DNA of 64,000 nt from Gammaproteobacteria bacterium (lineage in GTDB: Bacteria > Pseudomonadota > Gammaproteobacteria > Xanthomonadales > Rhodanobacteraceae). Location of the stretch: contig SHNG01000107.1 of the NCBI GenBank assembly GCA_004295005.1, forward strand, positions 20,806 to 84,805, read 5' to 3'. Each line of letters begins with the position of its first letter. The first letter of the stretch is position 1. Below, piece after piece: positions 8,499 through 17,354 of this stretch. Position numbers and translations under genes: made by a program. The notes under the pieces were generated by a model. It had not been told where the DNA came from, made no database searches, and saw only the letters and a program-made list of their open reading frames with translations.

Positions 8499-9857
8499 AT
8501 GAGCGAAACGAAAGTTTTCCATCTTCCCGATCTCGGCGAAGGCCTGCCGGATGCCACCATCGTCGAATGGTTCGTCAAACCCGGCGACATCGCAAAACTG
8601 GATGAACCACTGGTTTCCATGGAAACCGCAAAAGCCGTGGTCGAAGTGCCCTCCCCCTTCTCGGGCAAGGTGATCAAACAATACGGCAAGGCCGGTGACG
8701 TGATCGAGACGGGCGCCGCGCTGATCGAGATCGAACTGGATGCCAGCCTGCCGCAGCGGGCGGATGCAGAGTCCACCGGACACCACCATGGTCCACCGAA
8801 GCCTGCAAAGCCCGAACCGGCCAAACCGGCAGCGCCTCCAGCATCGAACACGCCAGCCGCCGCGCGCGCGGATTCCGGCACCGTGGTCGGTGCCATGCAA
8901 AGCAGCGACACCGTGCACGTTGAGCAAGCCGCCAGCGTCGGTGGCGTCAAGGCAGTTCCCGCCGTGCGCGCGCTGGCAAAAAAATTGGGCGTCGATCTGA
9001 GTAGGGTTCGCCCCAGCGGCGCCGATGGTGTGGTGACCTTGAAGGACGTCAAAGTGGCGGCCGATGCCGGTGCGGCACGAATCGGGGCTGCACCCGTGCC
9101 CCAGGCACCCACTCCCGCACCGAACGCGCAAGCACCGTCAACACGCGCGCCTGAGCAGCGCACCTCACTCTCGGCGTCCGGCAAACCGATGCGCACCACG
9201 CCGCCAACACAAAGCGCCAGTGGGCAACCCGAGCAGCTCAAGGGTGTACGTCGCAACATGGCGCGGGTGATGGCCGCCGCGCATGCGCAAGTTGTACCCA
9301 CTACGCTCTGCGATGACGCCGACATCCATGCCTGGCTGCCCGGCAATGACATCACGGTTCGTTTGATCCGTTCCCTGGTGCGGGCCTGCAAGGAAGTACC
9401 CGCGCTCAATGCCTGGTTCGATGGCGAAAACCTGACCCGTACCTTGCATCCGCATGTGGACATCGGCGTTGCCGTGGATACCGACGACGGCCTGTTCGTG
9501 CCGGCTTTGCGCAATGCCGATGTGCTGGATGCCAACGGCCTGCGTCAGGCCATCAACCGTCTGCGCGATCAGGTTTCCAACCGCAGCATCCCGCCCGAGG
9601 AACTCAAGGGCTACACGATCTCGCTGTCCAACTTCGGCATATTTGCCGGTCGCTACGCCACCCCGGTTGTGGTGCCACCGACAGTTGCCATCGTTGCCGC
9701 CGGCAAGGGACGCCACCAGATGACGCCTGTGATGGGTGGCTTCGAATCACACAGGATCATCCCCTTGTCGCTGACGTTCGACCACCGTGCCGCCACGGGA
9801 GGTGAAGCCGCGCGCTTCCTCAAGGTGATGCTGGACGATCTGGCGCGACCGGCGTAG
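8499..9857 (+). CDS. Dihydrolipoamide acyltransferase (E2) of a 2-oxoacid dehydrogenase
   Basis: Core acyltransferase that passes the acyl group from lipoate to CoA. 452 residues from ATG 8499 (CGGAG upstream). Domains in order: one lipoyl domain (residues 1-85, lipoyl-lysine in METAKAVVEV), an Ala/Pro-rich linker, a peripheral subunit-binding domain (AVPAVRALAKKLGVDLSRV), a second flexible linker and the catalytic domain. The active-site His is in TFDHRAATGGEAARF; the classical motif is H-R-x-x-D-G and the Asp position here is Thr. A single lipoyl domain and this context fit a branched-chain-type complex. Confidence 0.92.
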   Translation: MSETKVFHLPDLGEGLPDATIVEWFVKPGDIAKLDEPLVSMETAKAVVEVPSPFSGKVIKQYGKAGDVIETGAALIEIELDASLPQRADAESTGHHHGPPKPAKPEPAKPAAPPASNTPAAARADSGTVVGAMQSSDTVHVEQAASVGGVKAVPAVRALAKKLGVDLSRVRPSGADGVVTLKDVKVAADAGAARIGAAPVPQAPTPAPNAQAPSTRAPEQRTSLSASGKPMRTTPPTQSASGQPEQLKGVRRNMARVMAAAHAQVVPTTLCDDADIHAWLPGNDITVRLIRSLVRACKEVPALNAWFDGENLTRTLHPHVDIGVAVDTDDGLFVPALRNADVLDANGLRQAINRLRDQVSNRSIPPEELKGYTISLSNFGIFAGRYATPVVVPPTVAIVAAGKGRHQMTPVMGGFESHRIIPLSLTFDHRAATGGEAARFLKVMLDDLARPA

Positions 9858-9899
9858 GAATGTGTCGGTTCCGCGGCTGCGCCGCTTGAACCGACCTAC
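9854..9899. repeat. Hairpin in convergent gap (E2 / ribB)
   Basis: Long imperfect palindrome: GTAGG...GTCGGTTC-c-GCGGC-tgc-GCCGC-tt-GAACCGAC-CTAC. The arms 9864-9871 and 9888-9895 are perfect. It lies just after the E2 stop in a gap between convergent genes, so it may end transcription from both sides, although there is no T-tract. The remainder to 9964 holds nothing I can identify. Confidence 0.55.
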
Positions 9900-9964
9900 C
9901 TCCCGTCCTCTGACGCCCCATCTTCAAGAGTAGGTCCGCTCAAGGAGCAAAGCGACAGAGCCGA

Positions 9965-11068
9965 CTACTGACCAGTCGCAAGCATTTCGTAGTCAACGAT
10001 CTCAAGATCGAAACCAGCCAGGCCGACCAGCTTGCGCGGGGTGCCGAGCACGCGCAGCTTGCGCACGCCGAGATCGGCAAGGATCTGTGCGCCGAGGCCA
10101 TTCCTCCGCCACTCCCGGGTCGGATCAGGGTCTTCCGTGGCGGACTTTCCGATCAGGCGATCGAGCACGGCCTCGGCCTCATCCGCTTCGCTCAGGACCA
10201 CGACCACGCCGCGATTCTCATCGGCAATGCGGCGCAATGCGGCAGTAACGGTGAGACCCAGATCGTCGCGGCGCAGATGCAATACATCGCTCAGGGTATT
10301 GCGCACATGCACGCGCGTCAGCACCGGCCGGGAATCATCGAGGTCGCCGCGCACCAGGGCGAAATGCAACACCTTCTTGAGCAGGTCGCGGTAAACCACC
10401 AATCGGTAGGCGCCAAACTCGGTTTCGACCTCGAAATCGCGAACACGCTTGATGGTGTTTTCGGTTTGCAGCCGGTAGCGGATCAGGTCGGCAATGCTGC
10501 CAATCTTGAGATCGTGCTTGCGGGCAAATTCTTCCAGCCCGGGACGCCGCGCCATGCTGCCGTCTTCAGCCATGATTTCGACGATGACGCCCGCCGGCTC
10601 CAAACCCGCCAGGGTCGCCAGATCACACGCGGCCTCGGTGTGGCCTGCGCGCACCAGCACGCCACCGGCTTGTGCGGCCAGTGGAAAGATGTGACCCGGT
10701 TGCGCCAGATGCTCGGGGCGTGCATCCGGTGCCACGGCGGTACGAATTGTGTGGGCGCGGTCGTAGGCAGAGATTCCCGTGGTGACGCCTTCGGCGGCTT
10801 CGATGGAAACGGTGAAATTGGTGTGATGGGACGAGGTATTGGTCTGCACCATGGGCTTGAGGCCCAACTGTCGACAGCGCGCGGCGGTCAGGGTGAGACA
10901 AACCAAGCCACGCGCCTCGCGCACCATGAAATTGATGTCCTCGGGGCGCACCCGCTCCGCGGCCATGACCAGGTCGCCTTCGTTCTCGCGATCTTCGTCG
11001 TCGAGGATCACCGCCATGCGCCCGGCACGGATGTCTTCGATGATTTCGGGAATGGTGTTGAAGCTCAT
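9965..11068 (-). CDS. ribB: 3,4-dihydroxy-2-butanone-4-phosphate synthase with degenerate GTP cyclohydrolase II-like domain
   Basis: Makes the four-carbon precursor of riboflavin from ribulose 5-phosphate. Residues 1-205 are the RibB domain: DDEDRENEGDLVMAAE (metal-binding acidic loop), CLTLTAARC and RAGHTEAACDLATLAGL are canonical. The remaining 160 residues align with GTP cyclohydrolase II, but the zinc-binding region that normally contains three Cys reads RVHVRNTLSDVLHLRRDDLG, with none. The second domain is therefore very unlikely to act as a cyclohydrolase; such RibB fusions with an inactive second domain are known in proteobacteria. It is the last gene of nrdR-ribD-ribE-ribB, and a separate ribA must exist elsewhere. 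Confidence 0.93.
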   Translation of the reverse strand: MSFNTIPEIIEDIRAGRMAVILDDEDRENEGDLVMAAERVRPEDINFMVREARGLVCLTLTAARCRQLGLKPMVQTNTSSHHTNFTVSIEAAEGVTTGISAYDRAHTIRTAVAPDARPEHLAQPGHIFPLAAQAGGVLVRAGHTEAACDLATLAGLEPAGVIVEIMAEDGSMARRPGLEEFARKHDLKIGSIADLIRYRLQTENTIKRVRDFEVETEFGAYRLVVYRDLLKKVLHFALVRGDLDDSRPVLTRVHVRNTLSDVLHLRRDDLGLTVTAALRRIADENRGVVVVLSEADEAEAVLDRLIGKSATEDPDPTREWRRNGLGAQILADLGVRKLRVLGTPRKLVGLAGFDLEIVDYEMLATGQ

Positions 11069-11101
11069 GTGCGTTCGCTCAAGACTGCAATTCCGGATTG
11101 T

Positions 11102-11701
11102 TCATGCCAGTAAAGGGTCGGCCAGACGCTCCGCATAGCGCGCCATGCGATCAACCTCGATATTGACGGCATCGCCCACCTTGCGAATGCCGAAGGTGGT
11201 GACTTGGCGAGTGTGTGGAATCAGGTTGACGCCGAAACGCGTTCCCTCGACTTCGTTGACGGTGAGACTGACGCCGTCAACGCAGATGGAACCCTTGCTG
11301 GCGATGTAGCGCGCCAGCTCGCGCGGCACCTCAAGTATCCAGCGTTCGCTGCGTGCGTCTTCCTGCACGTCAATTACCGTGCCCAGGCCATCGACGTGTC
11401 CGGACACCAGATGCCCACCCAGGCGATCACTCAGGCGCAGGGCTTTTTCCAGATTGACCGGCGCGCCAACGGCCAGCGCGCCCAGCGTGGTCAGACGCAG
11501 GGTTTCCAGCGACACATCGGCGGCAAAGCGGTCGGCAGCGATATCCAGCGCCGTCAGGCAGACACCGGATACCGCAATGCTGTCGCCTTCGCGCACATCG
11601 TCCATGCCCAGCAGTGAACTGGCGAACAGCATGCGCCGATCACCGCCGCGCGCTTCGCTGGCAAGCACATGACCGACGCAATGCACAATTCCGGTAAACA
11701 T
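11102..11701 (-). CDS. ribE: Riboflavin synthase, alpha subunit
   Basis: Dismutates two 6,7-dimethyl-8-ribityllumazine molecules to riboflavin. 199 residues with the two tandem lumazine-binding barrels typical of the trimeric enzyme: MFTGIVHCVG starts the first, with GDSIAVSGVCLTA, and the second repeats the pattern with GSICVDGVSLTVN. GGHLVSGHVDG between them is a signature segment. The start abuts the ribD stop, so the two are translationally linked; ribB follows after 33 bp. Confidence 0.96.
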   Translation of the reverse strand: MFTGIVHCVGHVLASEARGGDRRMLFASSLLGMDDVREGDSIAVSGVCLTALDIAADRFAADVSLETLRLTTLGALAVGAPVNLEKALRLSDRLGGHLVSGHVDGLGTVIDVQEDARSERWILEVPRELARYIASKGSICVDGVSLTVNEVEGTRFGVNLIPHTRQVTTFGIRKVGDAVNIEVDRMARYAERLADPLLA

Positions 11702-12814
11702 TCAGTTGCCTCCTGGACGCAACAGCAGGCTCCAATCGTTCCCCAGCATGCGCTGGTCTACCAACTCAAGCTTCCATCGCTCGCGCATGTCGGCCAGCGT
11801 GGGCAACTCAAGCAAGGGCCTGGCCGCATTGCCCAGCAACACCGGTGCGACGTGCAGCAGCACTTCGTCGACGAGGTCCGCAGCGAAGAACGCTCCGCAC
11901 AGGATCGGACCTGCCTCGACCTGCAATTCGTTGATTTCCCGCTGAGCCAACAGAGCCAACACCCGGGACAGGTCGAGGCGGCCATCACGCAATTCAAGCG
12001 CCACCAGCTCGACCCGGTCAAAACGTGAATCCGTTGCGCGCGCGTCTTCACCGTGAATAACCAGGGTCGGCACGGAACCATCAAGCAAACAACTTCCGGA
12101 TGGTGTGCGCAGATGCGTATCCAGCACCACGCGCAGCGGCGCGAGGCTTTCAAACTCCGGCAAGCGCACGGTCAGCCGCGGATCATCCGCGAGCACCGTG
12201 CCGATACCCGTGAGCAGGGCACAACTTCGCGCACGCCAATACTGAACATTGCGCCTGGCCGGCTCGCCGGTGATCCACTGCGACTGGCCGTTGGCCAATG
12301 CAGTACGCCCATCCAGGCTCATGGCCAGCTTGAGGCGCACCCAGGGGCGTGCGCGTACGGTGCGGGAAAAGAAACCTCGATTGAGATCGCGCGCTTCGGC
12401 TTGCATCAATCCCGTATCCACGCGGATGCCGGCAGCGAGCAATTTCGCCAATCCACGTCCGTCCACTTCGGCAAACGGATCGCCGTGCGCGATCACCACG
12501 CGCGCGACACCGGCCGCGATCAGGGCGTCGGCACAGGGCGGGGTGCGCCCGACATGCGCACACGGCTCCAGCGTCACATACGCCGTTGCGCCCCTCGCCC
12601 GTTCGCCCGCTTCGGCCAAGGCCAGTGCCTCGGCATGCGCTTCACCGGCACGTCGATGCCAGCCGCTGCCAAGAACCTGCGTTCCCTGCGCAATGACGCA
12701 GCCGACTCGAGGATTGGGCCGGGTCGTGCACAGACCGCGCGCCGCCAGGCGCAGGGCTTCGGCCATGTGTGCGTGGTCTGCGGCGCTGAATGCCGCGCCA
12801 TGCGCCGCCATCAT
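11702..12814 (-). CDS. ribD: Bifunctional diaminohydroxyphosphoribosylaminopyrimidine deaminase / 5-amino-6-(5-phosphoribosylamino)uracil reductase
   Basis: Catalyses the two steps after GTP ring opening in riboflavin synthesis. 370 residues. The N-terminal zinc deaminase domain (about 1-145) shows [11 protein letters not shown] (His and catalytic Glu) and [11 protein letters not shown] (zinc cysteines); the C-terminal NADPH reductase domain (about 150-370) has [18 protein letters not shown] and the late [11 protein letters not shown]. The ATG overlaps the nrdR stop by 4 bp (ATGA), placing it second in nrdR-ribD-ribE-ribB. Confidence 0.96.
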   Translation of the reverse strand: MMAAHGAAFSAADHAHMAEALRLAARGLCTTRPNPRVGCVIAQGTQVLGSGWHRRAGEAHAEALALAEAGERARGATAYVTLEPCAHVGRTPPCADALIAAGVARVVIAHGDPFAEVDGRGLAKLLAAGIRVDTGLMQAEARDLNRGFFSRTVRARPWVRLKLAMSLDGRTALANGQSQWITGEPARRNVQYWRARSCALLTGIGTVLADDPRLTVRLPEFESLAPLRVVLDTHLRTPSGSCLLDGSVPTLVIHGEDARATDSRFDRVELVALELRDGRLDLSRVLALLAQREINELQVEAGPILCGAFFAADLVDEVLLHVAPVLLGNAARPLLELPTLADMRERWKLELVDQRMLGNDWSLLLRPGGN

Positions 12815-13326
12815 TTGCCCCGCGATCTGGGCTCTTCACCCAACAAGGGCAACTGCATGCCTTCCAGGGCAGGAAGATCGCGCTCGAGTTTTTCGATTTC
12901 CTCGCGAAATGCCTGCACGTCCTCGAAGCTGCGATAGACCGAGGCAAAGCGCACATAGGCCACCTGATCGAGTTTTTTCAACTCGCGCATGACCAACTCG
13001 CCAATACGCAAGCTCGCCATCTCCCTCTCGCCGCTGCGCCTGAGCTCGTCAATCACATTGCGCACGGCCGTGTCGATCTGTTCACTGGCCACCGGGCGCT
13101 TCTGCAAGGCGCGATGAAAACTGGTGCGCAGCTTGCGCTCATCGAAGGCTTCCCTGCGATTGTCGCTCTTGACCACCGCAGGCAGCTTAAGCTCGGCCGT
13201 CTCGAAGGTGTTGAAACGCTCGCCACAGTGCTCGCACTCGCGCCTGCGCCGGATGGTGGCGCCATCCTCCGACACGCGCGAATCAATCACGCGGGTGTCT
13301 TCATGTTGGCAGAAGGGGCAGTGCAT
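12811..13326 (-). CDS. nrdR: Transcriptional repressor NrdR
   Basis: ATP/dATP-sensing repressor of ribonucleotide reductase genes. 171 residues. The zinc ribbon is complete (MHCPFC near the start and [12 protein letters not shown] around residue 32) and is followed by an ATP-cone domain ([19 protein letters not shown] through [13 protein letters not shown]). It ends by overlapping ribD by 4 bp. The neighbouring glyA upstream is a common nrdR partner in gammaproteobacteria. Confidence 0.97.
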   Translation of the reverse strand: MHCPFCQHEDTRVIDSRVSEDGATIRRRRECEHCGERFNTFETAELKLPAVVKSDNRREAFDERKLRTSFHRALQKRPVASEQIDTAVRNVIDELRRSGEREMASLRIGELVMRELKKLDQVAYVRFASVYRSFEDVQAFREEIEKLERDLPALEGMQLPLLGEEPRSRGK

Positions 13327-13334
13327 TGGCTATC

Positions 13335-13448
13335 GGGACGCGGGACTCGGGATGCGGGACGCATGGCTCGGGCTGCGGGGAAAATCGGCACGACGCGGAA
13401 TGCAGTAGCTTGCGCAACCCGCGTCCCGCATCCCGAATCCCGCGTCCC
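13335..13448. repeat. Large inverted repeat of GGGATTCGGGA type between glyA and nrdR
   Basis: Arm 13335-13362 (GGGACGCGGGACTCGGGATG...) and arm 13421-13448 are reverse complements at 27 of 28 positions, separated by 58 nt. It fills the gap between two genes of the same strand, so the transcript would carry a very stable 28-bp stem. It belongs to the same degenerate repeat family as 50524-50655. Confidence 0.85.
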
Positions 13449-13453
13449 GAAAA

Positions 13454-14707
13454 TCAGCCATACACCGGATACTTCCGACACTGTGCCGCCACCTTTTCAC
13501 GGGTTGCCTTGATGACCGCCTCGTCGCCCGGCGCATCCAGCACATCGGCCATCCAGCCGGCAAGATCAATGCAATCCTGCTCGCCATAGCCACGCGTGGT
13601 CACCGCCGGGGTACCGATGCGCAGGCCGGAGGTGATGAACGGCGAGCGCGGGTCATTCGGCACCGCGTTCTTGTTGACCGTGATGTGCGCCTTGCCGAGC
13701 GCGGCTTCGGCATCCTTGCCACTGGTATCGCGACCGATCAGGTCGATCAGCATCAGGTGATTCTCGGTGCCACCGGAAACGATCTTGTAGCCGCGCGCGA
13801 TCAAGGTGCGCGCCATGGCCTTGGCATTGACCACGACCTGCTGCTGGTAGGCCTTGAACTCCGGCTGCAGGGCTTCAAGGAAAGCCACCGCCTTGGCCGC
13901 AATCACGTGCATGAGCGGCCCACCCTGGATACCGGGAAACACGATGGATTGCAGCTTCTTCTCCAGTTCCTCGCCCAAGCCTTTGGCAATGACGAAGCCA
14001 CCGCGCGGACCACGCAAGGTCTTGTGCGTGGTCGAAGCCACCACATGCGCGTGGTTGATCGGATTCGGATACACACCCGCCGCAATCAGGCCGGCCACAT
14101 GCGCCATGTCGACAAAGAAAATGGCACCGACCTTGTCGGCAATCGCGCGCATGCGTGCCCAATCGACCACCTGCGAATAGGCACTGAAGCCGCCGACCAG
14201 CATCCTGGGCTTGTGCTCCAGCGCGAGGCGCTCGACCTCGTCATAGTCGATCAAGCCCTGCTCGGTGACGCCATACTGCACGGCCTTGAACAGCTTGCCG
14301 GAGACATTGACCTTGGCGCCGTGGGTGAGATGTCCGCCATGGGCCAGGCTCATGCCGAGAATGGTGTCGCCCGGTTCCAGCATTGCCAGGTACACCGCCT
14401 GGTTGGCCTGCGAGCCGGAATGCGGCTGCACATTGGCGTAGTCGGCGCCAAACAGTTTCTTGATGCGCTCGATGGCCAGACGCTCGGCCACATCCACGTA
14501 TTCGCAGCCGCCGTAGTAGCGCTTGCCCGGATAGCCTTCCGCGTACTTGTTGGTGAGTACCGAGCCTTGGGCCTCCAGCACACGCGGGCTGGCATAGTTT
14601 TCCGAGGCGATCAGCTCGACATGGTCCTCCTGGCGCCCGGCCTCGGCCGTGATCGCGCCCGCCAGTTCCGGATCAAACCCTTCGATACGCATGGTCTTGG
14701 GAAACAT
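13454..14707 (-). CDS. glyA: Serine hydroxymethyltransferase
   Basis: Pyridoxal-phosphate enzyme that interconverts serine and glycine and charges tetrahydrofolate with a one-carbon unit. From ATG 14707 the protein has 417 residues, exactly the usual bacterial length. Marks are [13 protein letters not shown], the tetrahydrofolate-site region [14 protein letters not shown], and [13 protein letters not shown] with the cofactor-binding Lys. An in-frame start 54 nt upstream only adds atypical sequence. It lies upstream of nrdR on the same strand, across a 28-bp inverted repeat that may affect read-through. Confidence 0.97.
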   Translation of the reverse strand: MFPKTMRIEGFDPELAGAITAEAGRQEDHVELIASENYASPRVLEAQGSVLTNKYAEGYPGKRYYGGCEYVDVAERLAIERIKKLFGADYANVQPHSGSQANQAVYLAMLEPGDTILGMSLAHGGHLTHGAKVNVSGKLFKAVQYGVTEQGLIDYDEVERLALEHKPRMLVGGFSAYSQVVDWARMRAIADKVGAIFFVDMAHVAGLIAAGVYPNPINHAHVVASTTHKTLRGPRGGFVIAKGLGEELEKKLQSIVFPGIQGGPLMHVIAAKAVAFLEALQPEFKAYQQQVVVNAKAMARTLIARGYKIVSGGTENHLMLIDLIGRDTSGKDAEAALGKAHITVNKNAVPNDPRSPFITSGLRIGTPAVTTRGYGEQDCIDLAGWMADVLDAPGDEAVIKATREKVAAQCRKYPVYG

Positions 14708-14809
14708 CGACGCACTCTCGGCAGCCAGAATGGGAATGCGCAGTTTACCGCGTTGCAACACGGCTAGCGCAGCAGATTGGTGTCCGCGCCCGGCGGACCT
14801 TGTGCGGAA

Positions 14810-15286
14810 CTACTCGGGTGGAAGCAATTCCATGGCCATGACCAGCGCGTCCTCGCGTGATCGCGCCGCCGGGTAGTAATTGGGGCGCCTGCCGATTTCG
14901 TTGAAACCCACATCGTGATAGAGCGCGATGGCCGTCCTGTTGGACGGGCGAACCTCAAGGTAGGCGCGCTCCACGCGATGCCAGCGCGCCAGGTCGAGCA
15001 GGCGCATCAAAACGCGGCGCCCGTGGCCCCTGCCCTGCTCGGCGGGTGCCACGCAGATGTTGAGTACATGTGCCTCACCAGCCGCCACCGAAAGCACGCC
15101 ATAGGCAATGACCTCGGCGGAACGCTCCAGCACCCAGCACTCATAGCCCGCAGAAAGGCAATCGCGAAAGATCGCGTAGGTCCAGGGAAACGGATAGGCG
15201 CTCAATTCAATACGTGCCACCGATTCCAGGTCGGCCGCGCGCATGGCGCGAAAACTCGAGATGGGTTCCTGGAGATTGGCGACCAT
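14810..15286 (-). CDS. rimI: Ribosomal protein S18 alanine N-acetyltransferase
   Basis: GNAT enzyme that acetylates the N-terminal alanine of ribosomal protein S18. 158 residues from ATG 15286, within the family range. The acetyl-CoA loop is AEQGRGHGRRVL, preceded by HVLNICVAP and followed by YLEVRPSNRTAIALYHDVGF, the RimI-specific C-terminal pattern. A longer in-frame form from 15367 would overlap the upstream gene. The upstream HolD-like gene (10 bp gap) matches the holD-rimI pairing of enterobacteria. It is the last gene of the long minus-strand run that begins at pssA. Confidence 0.93.
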   Translation of the reverse strand: MVANLQEPISSFRAMRAADLESVARIELSAYPFPWTYAIFRDCLSAGYECWVLERSAEVIAYGVLSVAAGEAHVLNICVAPAEQGRGHGRRVLMRLLDLARWHRVERAYLEVRPSNRTAIALYHDVGFNEIGRRPNYYPAARSREDALVMAMELLPPE

Positions 15287-15296
15287 GGTGATTGGC

Positions 15297-15776
15297 TCAA
15301 TGAGGACGCATGCCCGGCAAGCGCGAAATGCGCTTGAGCTCTCCCCACAGGGCGCGCCGGGCATCAACGCTGGACATCAGGTCCCGGGCGTGCGCACCGA
15401 TCACCCAATGCAGGCGACCCTGTTCCGTGGAATCCAAGCCTGCGCTCAGGTTGCGCGCAAGCGCGTCACCCAGCACCACCAGCCCCGCAGCCTGGCGCAG
15501 CGATTCCCGATCATCAGCCGTGCACAGACGCGAGGCGACGCCCAGCCATTTCAGCGCTGCCAGCAAGTCGCGGGACCAGCGCGCGCCTTCGCTGGCACCG
15601 ATCACGAGCACCTCGCGGACATCCTCCTTTCGATGCGGTGGGGAAGCCGGCAGTCCAGCGGAAACAGGTTCCACGGCCGCGCTCGCCGGGGCATGCATGG
15701 CCATGTTGGCTACCCGCGGCTCATAGACATCGATGCCCATTTCCGCCAGCAAGCGCAGGCTGCGCTCATCGAGCAT
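15297..15776 (-). CDS. Putative DNA polymerase III psi subunit (HolD-like)
   Basis: About 159 residues from ATG 15776. The N-terminus (DERSLRLLAEMGIDVYEPR) resembles the start of HolD, which binds the chi subunit, and the C-terminus (ARRALWGELKRISRL) resembles the last helix of E. coli HolD (ARAALWQQICTYE); the middle is poorly conserved. In E. coli holD lies directly before rimI, as here. HolD diverges fast, so the call depends on these two ends and the synteny. If right, it links single-strand binding protein and clamp loader at the replication fork. Otherwise it is a hypothetical protein. Confidence 0.6.
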   Translation of the reverse strand: MLDERSLRLLAEMGIDVYEPRVANMAMHAPASAAVEPVSAGLPASPPHRKEDVREVLVIGASEGARWSRDLLAALKWLGVASRLCTADDRESLRQAAGLVVLGDALARNLSAGLDSTEQGRLHWVIGAHARDLMSSVDARRALWGELKRISRLPGMRPH

Positions 15777-16380
15777 GTTCGCGCACCTCGCTTTGCAGCA
15801 GATCGCCGTGAAAACTGGCAAAGATCTCGTCGACAGCCACCGACAGCGCATCCACCGTGGAGATCAACCGGCTGTCCGCTGCGGGCGCGTCGGCGTGATA
15901 GATCTCGTCCAACTGCGGAGTTCCGTCAGGACGATCAACGCGCATGCGCAAGGCAACGCTGGCGATGGAACCGCCGTCGGGTGCCGGCACGCGCTCGAAT
16001 CGCAGGATGGTTCCGCTGATGCGCAAGGCCGCCTGGCTGGCCGGCAAGGCATCAATGACCAATGGGCTGATCGACGCGGCATCCAGCATCCGCTTCAGGC
16101 GTCTTTGCAATTGGCGCGTGGGCGGATCCGTCCACAACTGGTAATGGTACTGGCGCAGTTCACGTGCTTCCGGATCCAGCGCGTAGATCAAGGCACGGTC
16201 GGCGTACAGGCCATCCGCGGCAAACAGGTTGACCACGATCGGCGTGCGAAACGTGGCCGCCTCGCTGACCGGCAGCGCGGCCGGCTTGGCCATCTGGAAG
16301 AACGTGTGGTCCGGCGCGCCGGGCACGTTGCCACAACCCGCCAGAAGAAGCGCGAGAAACAACAGGAAAACCGCTTTCAT
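15766..16380 (-). CDS. ABC-type transport auxiliary lipoprotein (MCE-system partner)
   Basis: 204 residues starting with a lipoprotein signal (MKAVFLLFLALLLAGCG; lipobox LAGC). The rest is a soluble periplasmic domain of the PqiC/auxiliary-component type (RTPIVVNLFAADGLYADRALIYAL; late VDALSVAVDEIFASFHGDLL). Such lipoproteins anchor MCE-protein tunnels to the outer membrane. It overlaps the MlaD-like gene by 4 bp, so the two are translated together. It is the fourth component of the lipid transport set here; no MlaC-like periplasmic carrier is present. Confidence 0.85.
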   Translation of the reverse strand: MKAVFLLFLALLLAGCGNVPGAPDHTFFQMAKPAALPVSEAATFRTPIVVNLFAADGLYADRALIYALDPEARELRQYHYQLWTDPPTRQLQRRLKRMLDAASISPLVIDALPASQAALRISGTILRFERVPAPDGGSIASVALRMRVDRPDGTPQLDEIYHADAPAADSRLISTVDALSVAVDEIFASFHGDLLQSEVREHAR

Positions 16381-17303
16381 GGCGCGTCATCCTCCAGCTT
16401 GTCGGGCTCCGGCGAACGCAGCAACTGCCCCGGATTGCGCCGGATCTCGCGACTGAATTCATCGAGGTTGCGGGTGGCGGATTCAAGATGATGGGTGATC
16501 ACATCCATGCGACTGGAAAGGCTCGCCATGACCGTAGCCAGGTCGGTGGTGGCGCTGCGGATATCGCCACGGTTCTCACGCGCGATGTCGGCCAGCTCGC
16601 TGATGGCCTCGTCAACGGTCTTGCGTGTTTCACGCAGTTCGCCACTCAAGCCCTGCACATTGCCGAGGATGGCGGCCACCGCTGCCCGGTTCTCCGGTTT
16701 GAGCAGGTCATCCATCGCCGTCGATGCGCTGTTGAGCTTGTCGAGCAGGGCCTGGGCCTGGCCAAGGAGCTCCGGTGCGTTGTCATCCAGCGCACCGGTG
16801 ATGGATTCCACGCGCAAGGAAAGCTGCTTGACCATGGGCGTGATCTGGTCGCGGGTCAGGGTGGATACCTCGCCCGCCAATTCACTGAACGCGGCAAACA
16901 CATCCGCAGACTCGGCAGAACGCAGTTCCGCGCCCGCCGCGAGCATTTCCCGGCTGGCTCCTTCCTTGATGCCGATCGACATGTCGGCCAGCAGGCCACT
17001 GGATTGCAGGTGCGCCACGCTGTCCTTGGGAATCTGCCAGTCGCGCTTGACCACCAGGGTGACCTTGTAGCGGGTTCCCGCTGCGCTGCGCTGCGGCTGG
17101 ATCCCGCCGACATCACCGATGCGATAGCCCTCGTAGAAAACCGGCGCGCCGTAGCGCAGGCCGGTGACATTGCGGTACTGAACCAGATACTCGGAGGCCG
17201 GTCCGCTGCGTCCGGTGATGAGGGCCAGGCCAACCAGCAGGACCACCAGGGCCACGGCCACAACCGCACCGACAAGCGTGTAATTGACCGTGTCACGTTT
17301 CAC
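16377..17303 (-). CDS. MlaD-like MCE-domain protein
   Basis: Membrane-anchored periplasmic protein of the MCE family, whose hexamers form channels for phospholipid between the membranes. 308 residues: one N-terminal transmembrane helix (residues 8-30), an MCE domain (about 38-115, with YRNVTGLRYGAPVFYEGYRIG) and a long C-terminal helical segment rich in heptads (about 130-295), longer than in E. coli MlaD and closer to the needle type. It follows the ATPase gene by 51 bp and overlaps the lipoprotein gene. Confidence 0.9.
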   Translation of the reverse strand: MKRDTVNYTLVGAVVAVALVVLLVGLALITGRSGPASEYLVQYRNVTGLRYGAPVFYEGYRIGDVGGIQPQRSAAGTRYKVTLVVKRDWQIPKDSVAHLQSSGLLADMSIGIKEGASREMLAAGAELRSAESADVFAAFSELAGEVSTLTRDQITPMVKQLSLRVESITGALDDNAPELLGQAQALLDKLNSASTAMDDLLKPENRAAVAAILGNVQGLSGELRETRKTVDEAISELADIARENRGDIRSATTDLATVMASLSSRMDVITHHLESATRNLDEFSREIRRNPGQLLRSPEPDKLEDDAP

Positions 17304-17354
17304 GTCTTGATCCCCTCAATCCAAGGCCGATTGTATGCCGGATGCGCGGCCCGC

